From: Rhodospirillaceae bacterium UBA6219
GTDB taxonomy: Bacteria; Pseudomonadota; Alphaproteobacteria; Rhodospirillales; Magnetospirillaceae
Direction of reading: 5' to 3'
Length of the DNA: 64,000 bases
Assembly: GCA_002435715.1 (NCBI GenBank)
Contig: DISD01000022.1
Span: 102,332 to 166,331, forward strand
Shown: one piece after another, positions 16,671 through 25,430 of the stretch
Layout: every line of letters starts with the position of its first letter
Position numbering within the stretch: position 1 is the first letter of the stretch
Position numbers and translations under genes: made by a program
Notes under the pieces: model-generated
Told to the model about the DNA's origin: nothing
Databases searched by the model: none
Seen by the model: the letters and a program-made list of their open reading frames with translations, nothing else

Positions 16671-17739
16671 ACTGCAAGACCTGCTGGCCCTTGCCCCTTT
16701 CGCCTTGTCGGAAGCCGACAAGCAGCCTTTGTTCGCCGCCGCTTTGGGGCAGCTGACCCGCCACCATCGCGACCATTGCGCCGATTATGCCCGTATCCTC
16801 GACGTGCTGGGCTTCGACGCGGATGTTCCCCACGCCGTCGAGGACGTGCCCTTTCTGCCGGCGCGCCTGTTCAAGCTTAGGCGCCTGCAAAGTGTCGCCG
16901 AGGATCAAATCCACAAGGTGCTGACCTCGTCAGGGACCAGCGGTCAAGCGCCGTCACGCATCGTGCTGGATGCCGCCACCGCCAGCCTGCAAAGCAAGAT
17001 CTTGACCCGCATCGTCGGCGATTTCATCGGCAAGGCCCGTCTGCCCATGCTGATCGTCGACGGGCCCGGCACGGTGAAGAACCGCAACGCCTTTTCCGCC
17101 CGTGCCGCCGGCATCCTGGGTTTTTCCATCTTCGGCCGCAATCCCACCTATGCGCTGAACGACGACATGGAATTGGATTGGGACAATCTGGACCGCTTCC
17201 TGGCGGCCCATGGCGATGGCCCGGTGCTGATGTTCGGCTTTACCTTCATGGTCTGGCAGTGCTTCGTCCAGGCCTTGCAGAAAATGGGGCGACGGTTGAA
17301 TTTGGATCAGGCGGTGCTGATCCATGGCGGCGGCTGGAAGAAGCTGGCCGACCAAGCGGTGGACGATGCCGCCTTCAAGGCCGGACTGGCCCAGGTGGGC
17401 GGCATCAGCCGCGTGCACAATTACTATGGGATGGTGGAACAGACCGGTTCCATCTTCATGCAATGCGAAGCGGGAAATCTGCATTGCCCGGTGTTCTCGG
17501 ACATCGTCATCCGCGATGCCCATCTGACACCATTGCCCGACGGCCAGCGCGGTTTGGTGCAATTGGTGTCGCTGCTGCCCAAATCCTATCCCGGCCATGT
17601 GCTGTTGTCCGAGGACGAAGGCACCATCATCGGCACCGACGACTGCCCCTGCGGTCGGCCGGGCAAGACCTTCACCATCCATGGCCGCGCCGCCATGGCC
17701 GAAATCCGGGGGTGCAGCGATACCTATGGCGGAAAATAG
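16663..17739 (+). CDS. LuxE-family acyl-protein synthetase
   Basis: The 358-residue protein matches LuxE, the ATP-dependent acyl-protein synthetase of the bacterial fatty acid reductase complex. It shows TSSGTSGQ at residues 88-95 (AMP-binding) and YGMVEQTGSIF near 253. A DCPCGRPGKTF segment near the C-terminus is also typical. In bioluminescent bacteria LuxE activates a fatty acid and hands the acyl group to LuxC. It overlaps the upstream ligase by eight bases and luxC by 14. No luxA, luxB or luxD is nearby, so the aldehyde must have another purpose. Confidence 0.88.
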   Translation: MAELQDLLALAPFALSEADKQPLFAAALGQLTRHHRDHCADYARILDVLGFDADVPHAVEDVPFLPARLFKLRRLQSVAEDQIHKVLTSSGTSGQAPSRIVLDAATASLQSKILTRIVGDFIGKARLPMLIVDGPGTVKNRNAFSARAAGILGFSIFGRNPTYALNDDMELDWDNLDRFLAAHGDGPVLMFGFTFMVWQCFVQALQKMGRRLNLDQAVLIHGGGWKKLADQAVDDAAFKAGLAQVGGISRVHNYYGMVEQTGSIFMQCEAGNLHCPVFSDIVIRDAHLTPLPDGQRGLVQLVSLLPKSYPGHVLLSEDEGTIIGTDDCPCGRPGKTFTIHGRAAMAEIRGCSDTYGGK

Positions 17740-18922
17740 CCCCCTGATCCGCTTGGCCGGAACCGACCCCAGCGACACCCGGCCGCGCGTGCCCTTCGCC
17801 CCCGACGTGCTGGATTTCCTGGCCGATCTGTCCAAGGAACTGCGCGGCAATCCCGACGCGCGCCACATGGGCGACGTCCAGACCTTCGCCTTTTGGTGCC
17901 GTCGCGCCAATCTGGACCGTCTGCGCGCCGCCCATGACGACGAAAGACGACGTTTGGGGCGCGGTCTGGCCTTTCATGTCGCCCCTGCCAACGTGCCGAT
18001 CAATTTCGCCTTTTCCCTGGCCTTCGGGATGCTGGCCGGCTGCGCCAACATCGTCCGCGTGCCGTCCGTTCCCCATGCGGTGGTCGATCTGGTGGCCGGC
18101 GCGGTCGATCGGGTGCTGGCCCGCCATCCGGCGTTGGCGGAATCCAACACCTTGGTGCGCTATGATGCCGCCAGCGTGCATTCGGCCAATTTCTCGGCCC
18201 GTGCCGACGCCCGGGTGTTGTGGGGGGGCGATGGGACGATCTCGGCCTTGCGCGCCTTGGCGGCGCCGCCGCGCTGTGTGGATGTCGCCTTCGCCGACCG
18301 CACGTCGTTGTGCGTGATGAATGCCCCGGCTTTGTTGGCCCTGGACCCCGACAGCCTGGACCATTTGGCCCACGCTTTTTACAACGACACCTTTCTGATG
18401 GACCAAAACGCCTGTTCGTCCCCCCATCTGGTTTATTGGCTGGGTCAGGGAAGCGAAGAAGCGGCGGCGCGTTTTTGGGATGCCCTGGGGCGCAAGGCGG
18501 CGGCCGATTATCCTCAGGCCCCGGTGCAGGCGGTGGACAAGTACACCGACATGCTGGAAGCGGTGCTGGACGGCGAGCCCATCACTCGGGCCCGTTCCTA
18601 TAGCGGTGCGGTGAGTGTGCTGGAATGGTCGGGCCTGCCCGCCGATCCGGGCGCTTGCCGTGGCCGTTTCGGCCTGTTCCGACAAATCCGGGCCGACAGC
18701 CTGGAACCGTTGGTGCCCCATCTGGACGGACGTTTCCAGACCCTGACCGCCTTTGGAATCGACTTGGGGGAATTGGCGGATTTCGTCACCTCCCATCGCC
18801 TGGCCGGCATCGACCGGGTGGTGCCGGTGGGCAGCGCCTTGGACATGGGGCTGGTGTGGGACGGTTATGACCTGATCGCCCAGTTGTCGAGGGTGGTGTC
18901 GGTGGCCCCAGGCCAGCCTTGA
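17726..18922 (+). CDS. LuxC-family acyl-CoA/acyl-protein reductase
   Basis: The 398-residue protein matches LuxC, the NADPH-dependent reductase that turns an acyl-enzyme into an aldehyde. The nucleophilic Cys lies in MDQNACSSPH (Cys230), and the cofactor region has FHVAPANVPINFAFSLAFGMLAGC (about 85-108). Its length is about 80 residues shorter than Vibrio LuxC (near 480). The ATG at 17726 lies inside the end of luxE; starts further upstream only read through luxE in another frame. It is the last gene of the ACP-ligase-LuxE-LuxC operon and ends 65 bases before glyQ. Confidence 0.85.
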   Translation: MAENSPLIRLAGTDPSDTRPRVPFAPDVLDFLADLSKELRGNPDARHMGDVQTFAFWCRRANLDRLRAAHDDERRRLGRGLAFHVAPANVPINFAFSLAFGMLAGCANIVRVPSVPHAVVDLVAGAVDRVLARHPALAESNTLVRYDAASVHSANFSARADARVLWGGDGTISALRALAAPPRCVDVAFADRTSLCVMNAPALLALDPDSLDHLAHAFYNDTFLMDQNACSSPHLVYWLGQGSEEAAARFWDALGRKAAADYPQAPVQAVDKYTDMLEAVLDGEPITRARSYSGAVSVLEWSGLPADPGACRGRFGLFRQIRADSLEPLVPHLDGRFQTLTAFGIDLGELADFVTSHRLAGIDRVVPVGSALDMGLVWDGYDLIAQLSRVVSVAPGQP

Positions 18923-18987
18923 CCGGAACCGGCGCGGTGGTTAGGTTTGCCGACCAACTTGTCACACCATTCTGACGGCGGAAATCC

Positions 18988-19869
18988 ATGGGCCAAATCG
19001 GCACCAAGAAGCCCAGCTTCCAGCAACTGATCCTGACGCTTCACCAGTTCTGGGCGGAACAGGGCTGTGTCATCCTGCAGCCCTATGACATGGAAGTGGG
19101 CGCGGGCACCTTCCACCCGGCGACCACCTTGCGCGCCTTGGGTCCCGATCCGTGGAAATGCGCCTATGTGCAGCCGTCGCGTCGTCCCAAGGATGGCCGT
19201 TATGGCGAGAACCCCAACCGCCTGCAGCATTACTACCAGTATCAGGTATTGCTGAAGCCCAGCCCGGCCAATTCGCAGGAATTGTACCTGGAAAGCCTGA
19301 AGCGTCTGGGCATCGATCCCTTGGCCCACGACATCCGCTTCGTCGAGGACGACTGGGAAAGCCCGACCTTGGGCGCCTGGGGGCTGGGCTGGGAAGTGTG
19401 GTGCGACGGCATGGAGGTGACCCAGTTCACCTATTTCCAGCAAGTGGGCGGCATCGAATGCGATCCGGTGGCGGTGGAACTGACCTATGGTCTGGAACGT
19501 CTGGCCATGTACATCCAGGGCGTGGAAAACGTCTATGACCTGGATTTCAACGGCCAGGGCGTGAAATACGGCGACGTCTTCCTGCAGGCGGAAAAGGAAT
19601 ATTCCGCCCACAATTTCGAGCACGCCGACACCGACATGCTGTACCAGCATTTCGTCGACGCCGAAAAAGAATGCCAGAACCTGCTGGCCGCCGGTCTGGC
19701 ACTGCCGGCCTATGACCAGTGCATCAAGGCCTCGCACCGCTTCAACCTGCTCGATGCCCGCGGCGTCATCTCGGTGACCGAGCGTCAATCCTATATCGGC
19801 CGCGTCCGCGCGCTCGCCAAGGCGTGCTGCGAGGGCTGGTTGGCCAGCCGTCCCAAGTCGGAGGCCTGA
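18988..19869 (+). CDS. glyQ: Glycyl-tRNA synthetase alpha subunit
   Basis: The 293-residue protein is the catalytic alpha subunit of the bacterial alpha2beta2 glycyl-tRNA synthetase. It has the class II motifs in QGCVILQPYDMEVGAGTFHP, AYVQPSRRPKDGRYGENPNR and LEVWCDGMEVTQFTYFQQ-like WEVWCDGMEVTQFTYF, with TYGLERLAMY near the C-terminus. The length is standard. glyS follows three bases later, so the subunits are co-expressed. No glycine riboswitch or T-box is visible in the 65-base leader. Confidence 0.98.
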   Translation: MGQIGTKKPSFQQLILTLHQFWAEQGCVILQPYDMEVGAGTFHPATTLRALGPDPWKCAYVQPSRRPKDGRYGENPNRLQHYYQYQVLLKPSPANSQELYLESLKRLGIDPLAHDIRFVEDDWESPTLGAWGLGWEVWCDGMEVTQFTYFQQVGGIECDPVAVELTYGLERLAMYIQGVENVYDLDFNGQGVKYGDVFLQAEKEYSAHNFEHADTDMLYQHFVDAEKECQNLLAAGLALPAYDQCIKASHRFNLLDARGVISVTERQSYIGRVRALAKACCEGWLASRPKSEA

Positions 19870-19872
19870 TCC

Positions 19873-21945
19873 ATGGCCGAGTTGCTGCTTGAAATCTTTT
19901 CCGAAGAAATCCCCGCCCGCATGCAGGCCCGCGCCGCCGAAGATCTGCTGCGCATGGTCAGTGAAGGCCTGGGCAAGAACGGCCTGACCTTCGAGGGTGC
20001 CAAGTCCTATGTGACGCCGCGCCGTCTGGTGCTGGTGATCGAAGGCCTGCCGGTGGCCGGTCCCGACGTGTCGGAAGAAAAGCGCGGCCCCCGCGTCGGT
20101 GCCCCGGAACAGGCCATGGCCGGTTTCCTGTCCTCCACCGGCCTGTCGCTGGACCAGCTGGAACAGCGTGACACCGGCAAGGGCGTGTTCTATTTCGCCG
20201 TCATCAACAAGAAGGGCCGCCCCACCATCGAGGCCGCCAAGGACGTCATCGAAGCGGCCATGGCCGACTTCCCGTGGCCCAAGTCGCAGCGTTGGGGGGG
20301 CAATGCGGTGCGCTGGGTGCGTCCGCTGCAATCCATCTTGTGCCTGTTCGCGGGTGAAGTGGTGCCGGTGCAATTCGGCCCCATCTCAGCCGGCAACACC
20401 AGCCGTGGGCACCGTTTCCTGGCCCCGGCGGTGTTCGAGGTCAAGGATTTCGCCGATTACGCCGCCAAGCTGGCGGCCGCCAAGGTGACGCTCGACCCGC
20501 TGGAACGCCGTCATTCCATCCTGCGTCAGGCGGAAGACGCCGCCGCCCGCGAAGGCTTTACGCTGCGCGCCGATGACGGTCTGCTGGCGGAAGTGACCGG
20601 TCTGGTGGAACTGCCCAACGTCTTGGTCGGCACTATCGACGACAAGTTCATGGCGGTGCCCCAAGAAGTGCTGATCACCTCCATGCGCTCGCACCAGAAA
20701 TATTTCTCGGCGCTTCGGGCCGACGGTTCGCTGGCGCCGCGCTTCCTGCTGGTGTCCAACATGGAAGCCGATGACGAAGGCCGCGCCATCGTCGCCGGCA
20801 ACCAGCGCGTGCTGCGGGCGCGTTTGTCCGACGCCGCCTTCTTCTGGGAAACCGACCGCAAGGCCCGTCTGGATTCCCGTCTGCCCAAGCTGGCCGAGCG
20901 CCTGTTTTATGCCAAATTGGGCACCATGGCCGACAAGGTCGAGCGCATGGCCACCCTGGCCCGTCACCTGACCGCCTTCGTCGAAGGGGCGGGGGCCGAC
21001 GATGCCGAGCGCGCGGCGCGATTGGCCAAGGCTGATCTGTCCACCGAAATGGTGGGCGAGTTCCCTGAACTTCAGGGCATCATGGGCCGCTATTACGCGC
21101 TGAACGACGGTGAAAAGCCCGAAGTGGCCGACGCCATCGCCGGCCATTACGCGCCCCAGGGTCCGTCGGACGCGGTTCCCACCGCGCCGCTGACCATCTG
21201 TGCCGCCTTGGCCGACAAGATCGACAGCTTGGTCGGTTTCTTCGCCATCGACGAAAAGCCGACGGGTTCCAAGGACCCCTTCGCGCTGCGTCGCGCCGCC
21301 TTGGGCGTCATCCGTCTGGTTGTCGAAAACAACCTGCGCCTGCCGCTGTTCACGCTTTTCCAGTTCGCCCACTCGCTGTATCCGGCGGGCGTGCTGGCGG
21401 CGGAACCCAAGATGGTGGCCAACGATCTGTTGGACTTCTTCGCCGATCGCCTGAAGGTGCACCTGAAGGAAAAGGGTGTGCGCCACGATCTGGTCAACGC
21501 CGTCTTCGCCCTGGGCGACGAAGACGATCTGGTCCGCCTGCTGGCCCGCGTCGACGCGTTGGCCGAGTTCCTGCGTTCGGATGATGGCGCCAATCTTCTG
21601 ATCGCATATCGCCGCGCCGCGAATATCGTTAAGATCGAAGAAAAGAAGGACGGCGCCAGCTTCGCCGGACCGGTGGATGCGTCCAAGCTGGACCAGGCCG
21701 AGGAAAAGGCCCTGGCCCAGGCTTTGGCCCCGGTGCGCGACTCCTTGGCCCACACCTTGAAGGCCGAGAACTTCGCCGAGGCCATGGCGGCCTTGGCCAC
21801 CTTGCGTCAGCCGGTGGACCAGTTCTTCGACAAGGTGACGGTCAACGCCGATGTTGCTGATTTGCGTGTGAACCGCCTGAAGCTGTTGTCCGAAATCGGT
21901 GCCGCCATGGGTGAAGTGGCCGATTTCGCCAAGGTCGAAGGCTAA
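19873..21945 (+). CDS. glyS: Glycyl-tRNA synthetase beta subunit
   Basis: The 690-residue protein is the tRNA-binding beta subunit. It starts with the characteristic LLLEIFSEEIPARMQ and contains VTPRRLVLVIEGL, KRWGGNAVRWVRP-like QRWGGNAVRWVRPLQSI, and DKIDSLVGFFAIDEKPTGSKDPFALRR. The C-terminal part has the anticodon-binding (DALR-like) region ending with VNADVADLRVNRLKLLSEI. Length is normal. A GC-rich hairpin follows the stop. Confidence 0.98.
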   Translation: MAELLLEIFSEEIPARMQARAAEDLLRMVSEGLGKNGLTFEGAKSYVTPRRLVLVIEGLPVAGPDVSEEKRGPRVGAPEQAMAGFLSSTGLSLDQLEQRDTGKGVFYFAVINKKGRPTIEAAKDVIEAAMADFPWPKSQRWGGNAVRWVRPLQSILCLFAGEVVPVQFGPISAGNTSRGHRFLAPAVFEVKDFADYAAKLAAAKVTLDPLERRHSILRQAEDAAAREGFTLRADDGLLAEVTGLVELPNVLVGTIDDKFMAVPQEVLITSMRSHQKYFSALRADGSLAPRFLLVSNMEADDEGRAIVAGNQRVLRARLSDAAFFWETDRKARLDSRLPKLAERLFYAKLGTMADKVERMATLARHLTAFVEGAGADDAERAARLAKADLSTEMVGEFPELQGIMGRYYALNDGEKPEVADAIAGHYAPQGPSDAVPTAPLTICAALADKIDSLVGFFAIDEKPTGSKDPFALRRAALGVIRLVVENNLRLPLFTLFQFAHSLYPAGVLAAEPKMVANDLLDFFADRLKVHLKEKGVRHDLVNAVFALGDEDDLVRLLARVDALAEFLRSDDGANLLIAYRRAANIVKIEEKKDGASFAGPVDASKLDQAEEKALAQALAPVRDSLAHTLKAENFAEAMAALATLRQPVDQFFDKVTVNADVADLRVNRLKLLSEIGAAMGEVADFAKVEG

Positions 21946-21956
21946 GAACCGGCAAA

Positions 21957-21976
21957 GGCGGGGGCATACCCCCGCC
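21957..21976. terminator. GC-rich hairpin between glyS and ppdK
   Basis: Arms GGCGGGGG and CCCCCGCC flank a CATA loop 12 bases after the glyS stop. There is no T-tract, so it may be a weak or Rho-assisted terminator, or an mRNA-stabilising hairpin. Confidence 0.55.
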
Positions 21977-22038
21977 GCTCTCTCGGGGTGCCCTGCCTTT
22001 GAAGTCGCGGGGCTGGAAGCGTGATAAAGGACAAAGCC

Positions 22039-24723
22039 ATGAGCAAATGGGTCTACAGCTTCGGTGGAGGGCGGGCCGAAGGCCGCGCCGACATGAAGAA
22101 CCTTCTGGGTGGCAAGGGGGCCAATCTGGCCGAAATGGCCAATCTGGGCATTCCGGTGCCGCCGGGCTTCACCATCCCGACCGAGGTTTGCACCTACTAT
22201 TACGACAACGCCAAGAGCTATCCCCAGGCGCTGGCCGCCCAAGTCACCGACGCCTTGGCCAAGGTCGAGGAAATCATGGGCGCCAAGTTCGGCGATTCCG
22301 CCAACCCGCTGTTGGTGTCGGTGCGTTCGGGTGCCCGGGCTTCCATGCCCGGCATGATGGACACCATCTTGAACCTGGGCCTGAACGACGTTTCCGTCGA
22401 AGGTCTGGCCAAGCGTTCGGGCGACGCCCGTTTCGCCTATGATTCCTATCGCCGCTTCATCCAGATGTATTCCGACGTGGTGTTGGGTGTCGAACATCAC
22501 CATTTCGAGGAAATCCTGGACGAGGTGAAGGCCGAACGCGGCTATACGCTCGATACCGAATTGTCCGCCGACGACTGGAAGAAGATCGTCGGCAAGTACA
22601 AGGACAAGGTCCAGGCCGAACTGGGCTCGCCCTTCCCCCAAGACGTGACCGACCAATTGTGGGGCGCCGTCGGTGCGGTGTTCGGTTCGTGGATGAACCA
22701 GCGCGCCATCACCTATCGCCGTCTGCACGACATTCCGGCCGCCTGGGGCACCGCCGTCAACGTCCAGGCCATGGTGTTCGGCAACATGGGTGACGATTGC
22801 TGTACCGGCGTGTGCTTCACCCGTGACCCGTCCACCGGCGACAACGCCTTCTATGGCGAGTTCCTGGTCAACGCCCAGGGTGAAGACGTGGTGGCCGGCA
22901 TCCGCACTCCGCAACAGCTGACCATCCAGGGCCGCCAGGCTCAGCATTCCGATCTTCCGTCCATGGAAGAAGTGATGCCCGAGGTCTTCCGCGAGCTGAA
23001 CGCCATCCGTCACAAGCTGGAAGCCCATTACAAAGACATGCAGGACATGGAATTCACGGTGCAGCAAAAGCGCCTGTGGATGTTGCAGACCCGCACCGGC
23101 AAGCGCACCACCAAGGCGGCGCTGAAGATCGCCGTCGACATGGCCCGCGAAGGCCTGATCACCCGCAAGGAAGCCATCGGCCGCATCGACCCGGCGGCTT
23201 TGGACCAGTTGCTTCATCCCACCCTTGACCCCAAGGCCGTCCGCGACCTGTTGGCCCGTGGTCTGCCGGCCAGCCCCGGTGCCGCGTCCGGCAAGGTGGT
23301 GTTCTCGGCCGAGGACGCCGAAGCCTGGGTCAAGGACAAGAAGGAGCATGTCATCCTGGTCCGTATCGAGACCAGCCCGGAAGACATCGGCGGCATGCAC
23401 GTCTCCGAAGGCATCCTGACCACGCGGGGCGGCATGACCAGCCACGCCGCCGTGGTCGCCCGTGGCATGGGCACCCCTTGCGTCGCCGGTTGCGGTGAAA
23501 TCCGTGTCGATTACGCCGCCAAGACCCTGAAGGTCGCCGGCCGCGTGGTCTCCGAAGGTGAAGTCATCACCATCGACGGCGGCACCGGTGAAGTGTTCAT
23601 GGGCGCGGTTCCCACCGTGCAGCCGGAACTGACCGGCGACTTCGCCACCTTGATGGAATGGGTGGACACCATCCGCACCCTGAAGATCCGCGCCAACGCC
23701 GAAACCCCCACCGACGCCGCCACGGCGCGCAAGTTCGGTGCGGAAGGCATTGGTCTGTGCCGGACCGAGCACATGTTCTTCGCCCCCGAACGCATCCTGG
23801 CGGTGCGCGAGATGATCCTGGCGGAAAACGAAAAGGGCCGCCGTGCCGCTTTGGCCAAGCTGCTGCCCTTCCAGCGTCAGGATTTCGTCGATCTGTTCAA
23901 CATCATGCAGGGCCTGCCGGTGACCATCCGTCTGCTGGACCCGCCGCTGCATGAGTTCCTGCCCCATACCGACGCGGAAATCGCCGAAGTGGCCAAGGCC
24001 GCCGGTGTCGATGCCGCTGCGGTGGCGTCGCGCAACGCGTCTTTGCATGAATCCAACCCCATGCTGGGCCATCGCGGTTGCCGTCTGGGCATCACCTATC
24101 CGGAAATCTACGAGATGCAGGCCCGGGCCATTTTCGAGGCGGCGGTCGAGGTCTCGCGCGAGACCGGTCGCACCGTGACCCCGGAAATCATGATCCCGCT
24201 GGTCGGCGCCAAGAAGGAACTGGACCTGCTGAAGGCCAGCATCGACAAGGTCGCCGCCCAGGTGTTCGAGGAAAGCTCGTACCAGCTGAAATACATGGTC
24301 GGCACCATGATCGAGTTGCCGCGTGCCGCCCTGATGGCTGGTCATATCGCCGAATCGGCCGAGTTCTTCTCGTTCGGTACCAACGATCTGACCCAGACCA
24401 CCTTCGGCATGAGCCGTGACGATTCCGGGCCGTTCCTGGAAGTCTATCGCGCCAAGGGCATCTATGAGCACGACCCCTTCGCCCAGCTGGACCAGCAGGG
24501 TGTGGGTGAACTGGTCAAGATCGCCTCGGAACGCGGCCGCGCCACCCGAGTGGGGCTGAAGCTGGGCATCTGCGGCGAACATGGCGGCGACCCCAGCTCC
24601 ATCGCCTTCTGTCAAAGCGTCGGCCTGGATTACGTGTCCTGTTCGCCTTATCGCGTGCCGATCGCCCGCCTGGCGGCCGCCCAGGCTGCGCTCGGCGACG
24701 CCAAGGGCAGCGGCATGCATTGA
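22039..24723 (+). CDS. ppdK: Pyruvate, phosphate dikinase
   Basis: The 894-residue enzyme interconverts pyruvate, ATP and phosphate with phosphoenolpyruvate, AMP and pyrophosphate. The N-terminal ATP-grasp part begins WVYSFGGGRAEG and contains LLGGKGANLAEM. The swivelling domain has the phospho-His in GGMTSHAAVVARGMG (H469). The C-terminal PEP/pyruvate barrel has FGTNDLTQTTFG and GICGEHGGDP with Cys845. I chose the ATG at 22039, with AAGGAC eight bases before it; a GTG at 22021 is in frame but adds residues absent from the family. A strong terminator follows at once, so it is the end of the transcript. Confidence 0.97.
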   Translation: MSKWVYSFGGGRAEGRADMKNLLGGKGANLAEMANLGIPVPPGFTIPTEVCTYYYDNAKSYPQALAAQVTDALAKVEEIMGAKFGDSANPLLVSVRSGARASMPGMMDTILNLGLNDVSVEGLAKRSGDARFAYDSYRRFIQMYSDVVLGVEHHHFEEILDEVKAERGYTLDTELSADDWKKIVGKYKDKVQAELGSPFPQDVTDQLWGAVGAVFGSWMNQRAITYRRLHDIPAAWGTAVNVQAMVFGNMGDDCCTGVCFTRDPSTGDNAFYGEFLVNAQGEDVVAGIRTPQQLTIQGRQAQHSDLPSMEEVMPEVFRELNAIRHKLEAHYKDMQDMEFTVQQKRLWMLQTRTGKRTTKAALKIAVDMAREGLITRKEAIGRIDPAALDQLLHPTLDPKAVRDLLARGLPASPGAASGKVVFSAEDAEAWVKDKKEHVILVRIETSPEDIGGMHVSEGILTTRGGMTSHAAVVARGMGTPCVAGCGEIRVDYAAKTLKVAGRVVSEGEVITIDGGTGEVFMGAVPTVQPELTGDFATLMEWVDTIRTLKIRANAETPTDAATARKFGAEGIGLCRTEHMFFAPERILAVREMILAENEKGRRAALAKLLPFQRQDFVDLFNIMQGLPVTIRLLDPPLHEFLPHTDAEIAEVAKAAGVDAAAVASRNASLHESNPMLGHRGCRLGITYPEIYEMQARAIFEAAVEVSRETGRTVTPEIMIPLVGAKKELDLLKASIDKVAAQVFEESSYQLKYMVGTMIELPRAALMAGHIAESAEFFSFGTNDLTQTTFGMSRDDSGPFLEVYRAKGIYEHDPFAQLDQQGVGELVKIASERGRATRVGLKLGICGEHGGDPSSIAFCQSVGLDYVSCSPYRVPIARLAAAQAALGDAKGSGMH

Positions 24724-24728
24724 AGTTA

Positions 24729-24760
24729 AAAAAGCCCCGGTAGAAATACCGGGGCTTTTT
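24729..24760 (+). terminator. Rho-independent terminator after ppdK
   Basis: Perfect 14-base arms (24729-24742 and 24747-24760) around a GAAA tetraloop, with an A-tract before and TTTTT at the end. The symmetry means it can also terminate the opposing yodC-like gene. Confidence 0.95.
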
Positions 24761-24786
24761 GCGCAACTGTCCAGGCTGCCTGTGTG

Positions 24787-24963
24787 TCAGGCCATCACAA
24801 GAACGACAGGGTCAAGCCTCTCCCGTTTTAGTTCTTCTTGCTTGTCAAACCAGATACAAACGGCGAAATTTTCACCGGTCAAGGTCGTATCAGTATATTC
24901 GACGGTCATAACGGGGCCGCCTGATTTCAAACGAACTTCATCCCCAGGTTTGATATCCTGCAT
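24787..24963 (-). CDS. YodC-like (DUF2158) small protein
   Basis: This 58-residue protein reads MQDIKPGDEVRLKSGGP and VMTVE, then CIWFDKQEELKRERL. The pattern of G-D-x-V-x-L-K-S-G-G-P-x-M-T-V and a late C-x-W-F is that of the YodC/DUF2158 family of small proteins of unknown function. It ends 27 bases from the ppdK terminator, which could serve both genes. The gene is divergent from the HigA-like gene, with 71 bases between the starts for both promoters. Confidence 0.75.
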   Translation of the reverse strand: MQDIKPGDEVRLKSGGPVMTVEYTDTTLTGENFAVCIWFDKQEELKRERLDPVVLVMA

Positions 24964-25034
24964 GTCGTCACCCCGCTCTCATCACGTTGAAGCTGTGTAT
25001 TGAGAAGTAAGTACAATTATAGAGATGTCGAGTC

Positions 25035-25361
25035 ATGGCCGAGCAAATTCCTCTTGTCCGCAACCGCCGGCCACGAGAGCCGGGATATTTGCTGGCGACC
25101 TATTATCTGGAGCCGCGTGGCATCAGCGTCACCCGTTTCGCCCAAGCCACTGGCCTGACCCGCAAGCATGTCAGCAACATCATCCACGGCCATGCCTCGG
25201 TGACGCCGGAAACCGCCGTGCGTTTCGCCCTGGTCCTGGGCACCGAGGCGCAATATTGGCTGAACCTGCAAAACGCCGTGGATTTGTTCGACGCGCGCCA
25301 GAAGGTGGCCAGCAATCCGACGGTGGAAGCCGGGGTGTTTGCGCCAACAGCGGCGGAGTGA
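25035..25361 (+). CDS. HigA-family antitoxin-like HTH regulator
   Basis: The 108-residue protein has a helix-turn-helix (GISVTRFAQATGLTRKHVSNIIHGHASVTPETAVRFALVLGTEAQYWLNLQ, about residues 28-79) of the HigA/VapI type. Such proteins bind the operator of higBA and neutralise the HigB ribonuclease. No HigB-sized gene is found within several hundred bases on either strand, so this is an orphan, more probably a repurposed transcription factor. Its start lies 71 bases from the divergent yodC-like gene, which it may control. The next gene starts 69 bases downstream. Confidence 0.8.
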   Translation: MAEQIPLVRNRRPREPGYLLATYYLEPRGISVTRFAQATGLTRKHVSNIIHGHASVTPETAVRFALVLGTEAQYWLNLQNAVDLFDARQKVASNPTVEAGVFAPTAAE

Positions 25362-25430
25362 GTGTTTTTGTTCGCCAACATGGTTCGTCGCAGGTTGACG
25401 ACGAAGGGGTTACTCTTAGACGGGGGATGC

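Noticed and set aside
15009..18922. Bioluminescence (lux) operon
   Set aside because: LuxC and LuxE are present but luxA, luxB and luxD are not, and the neighbours are glycan genes.
18923..18987. Glycine riboswitch or T-box before glyQ
   Set aside because: The 65-base gap is too short and shows none of the conserved elements.
20386..24720. Very long minus-strand open frame (1444 codons) opposite glyS and ppdK
   Set aside because: It is a shadow of two certain genes in GC-rich DNA; it crosses the gap between them, has low-complexity His/Gly/Gln composition and no family motif.
24964..25034. HigB toxin gene next to the HigA-like antitoxin
   Set aside because: No open frame of suitable length lies on either strand; the upstream small gene is YodC-like, not a RelE-fold toxin.
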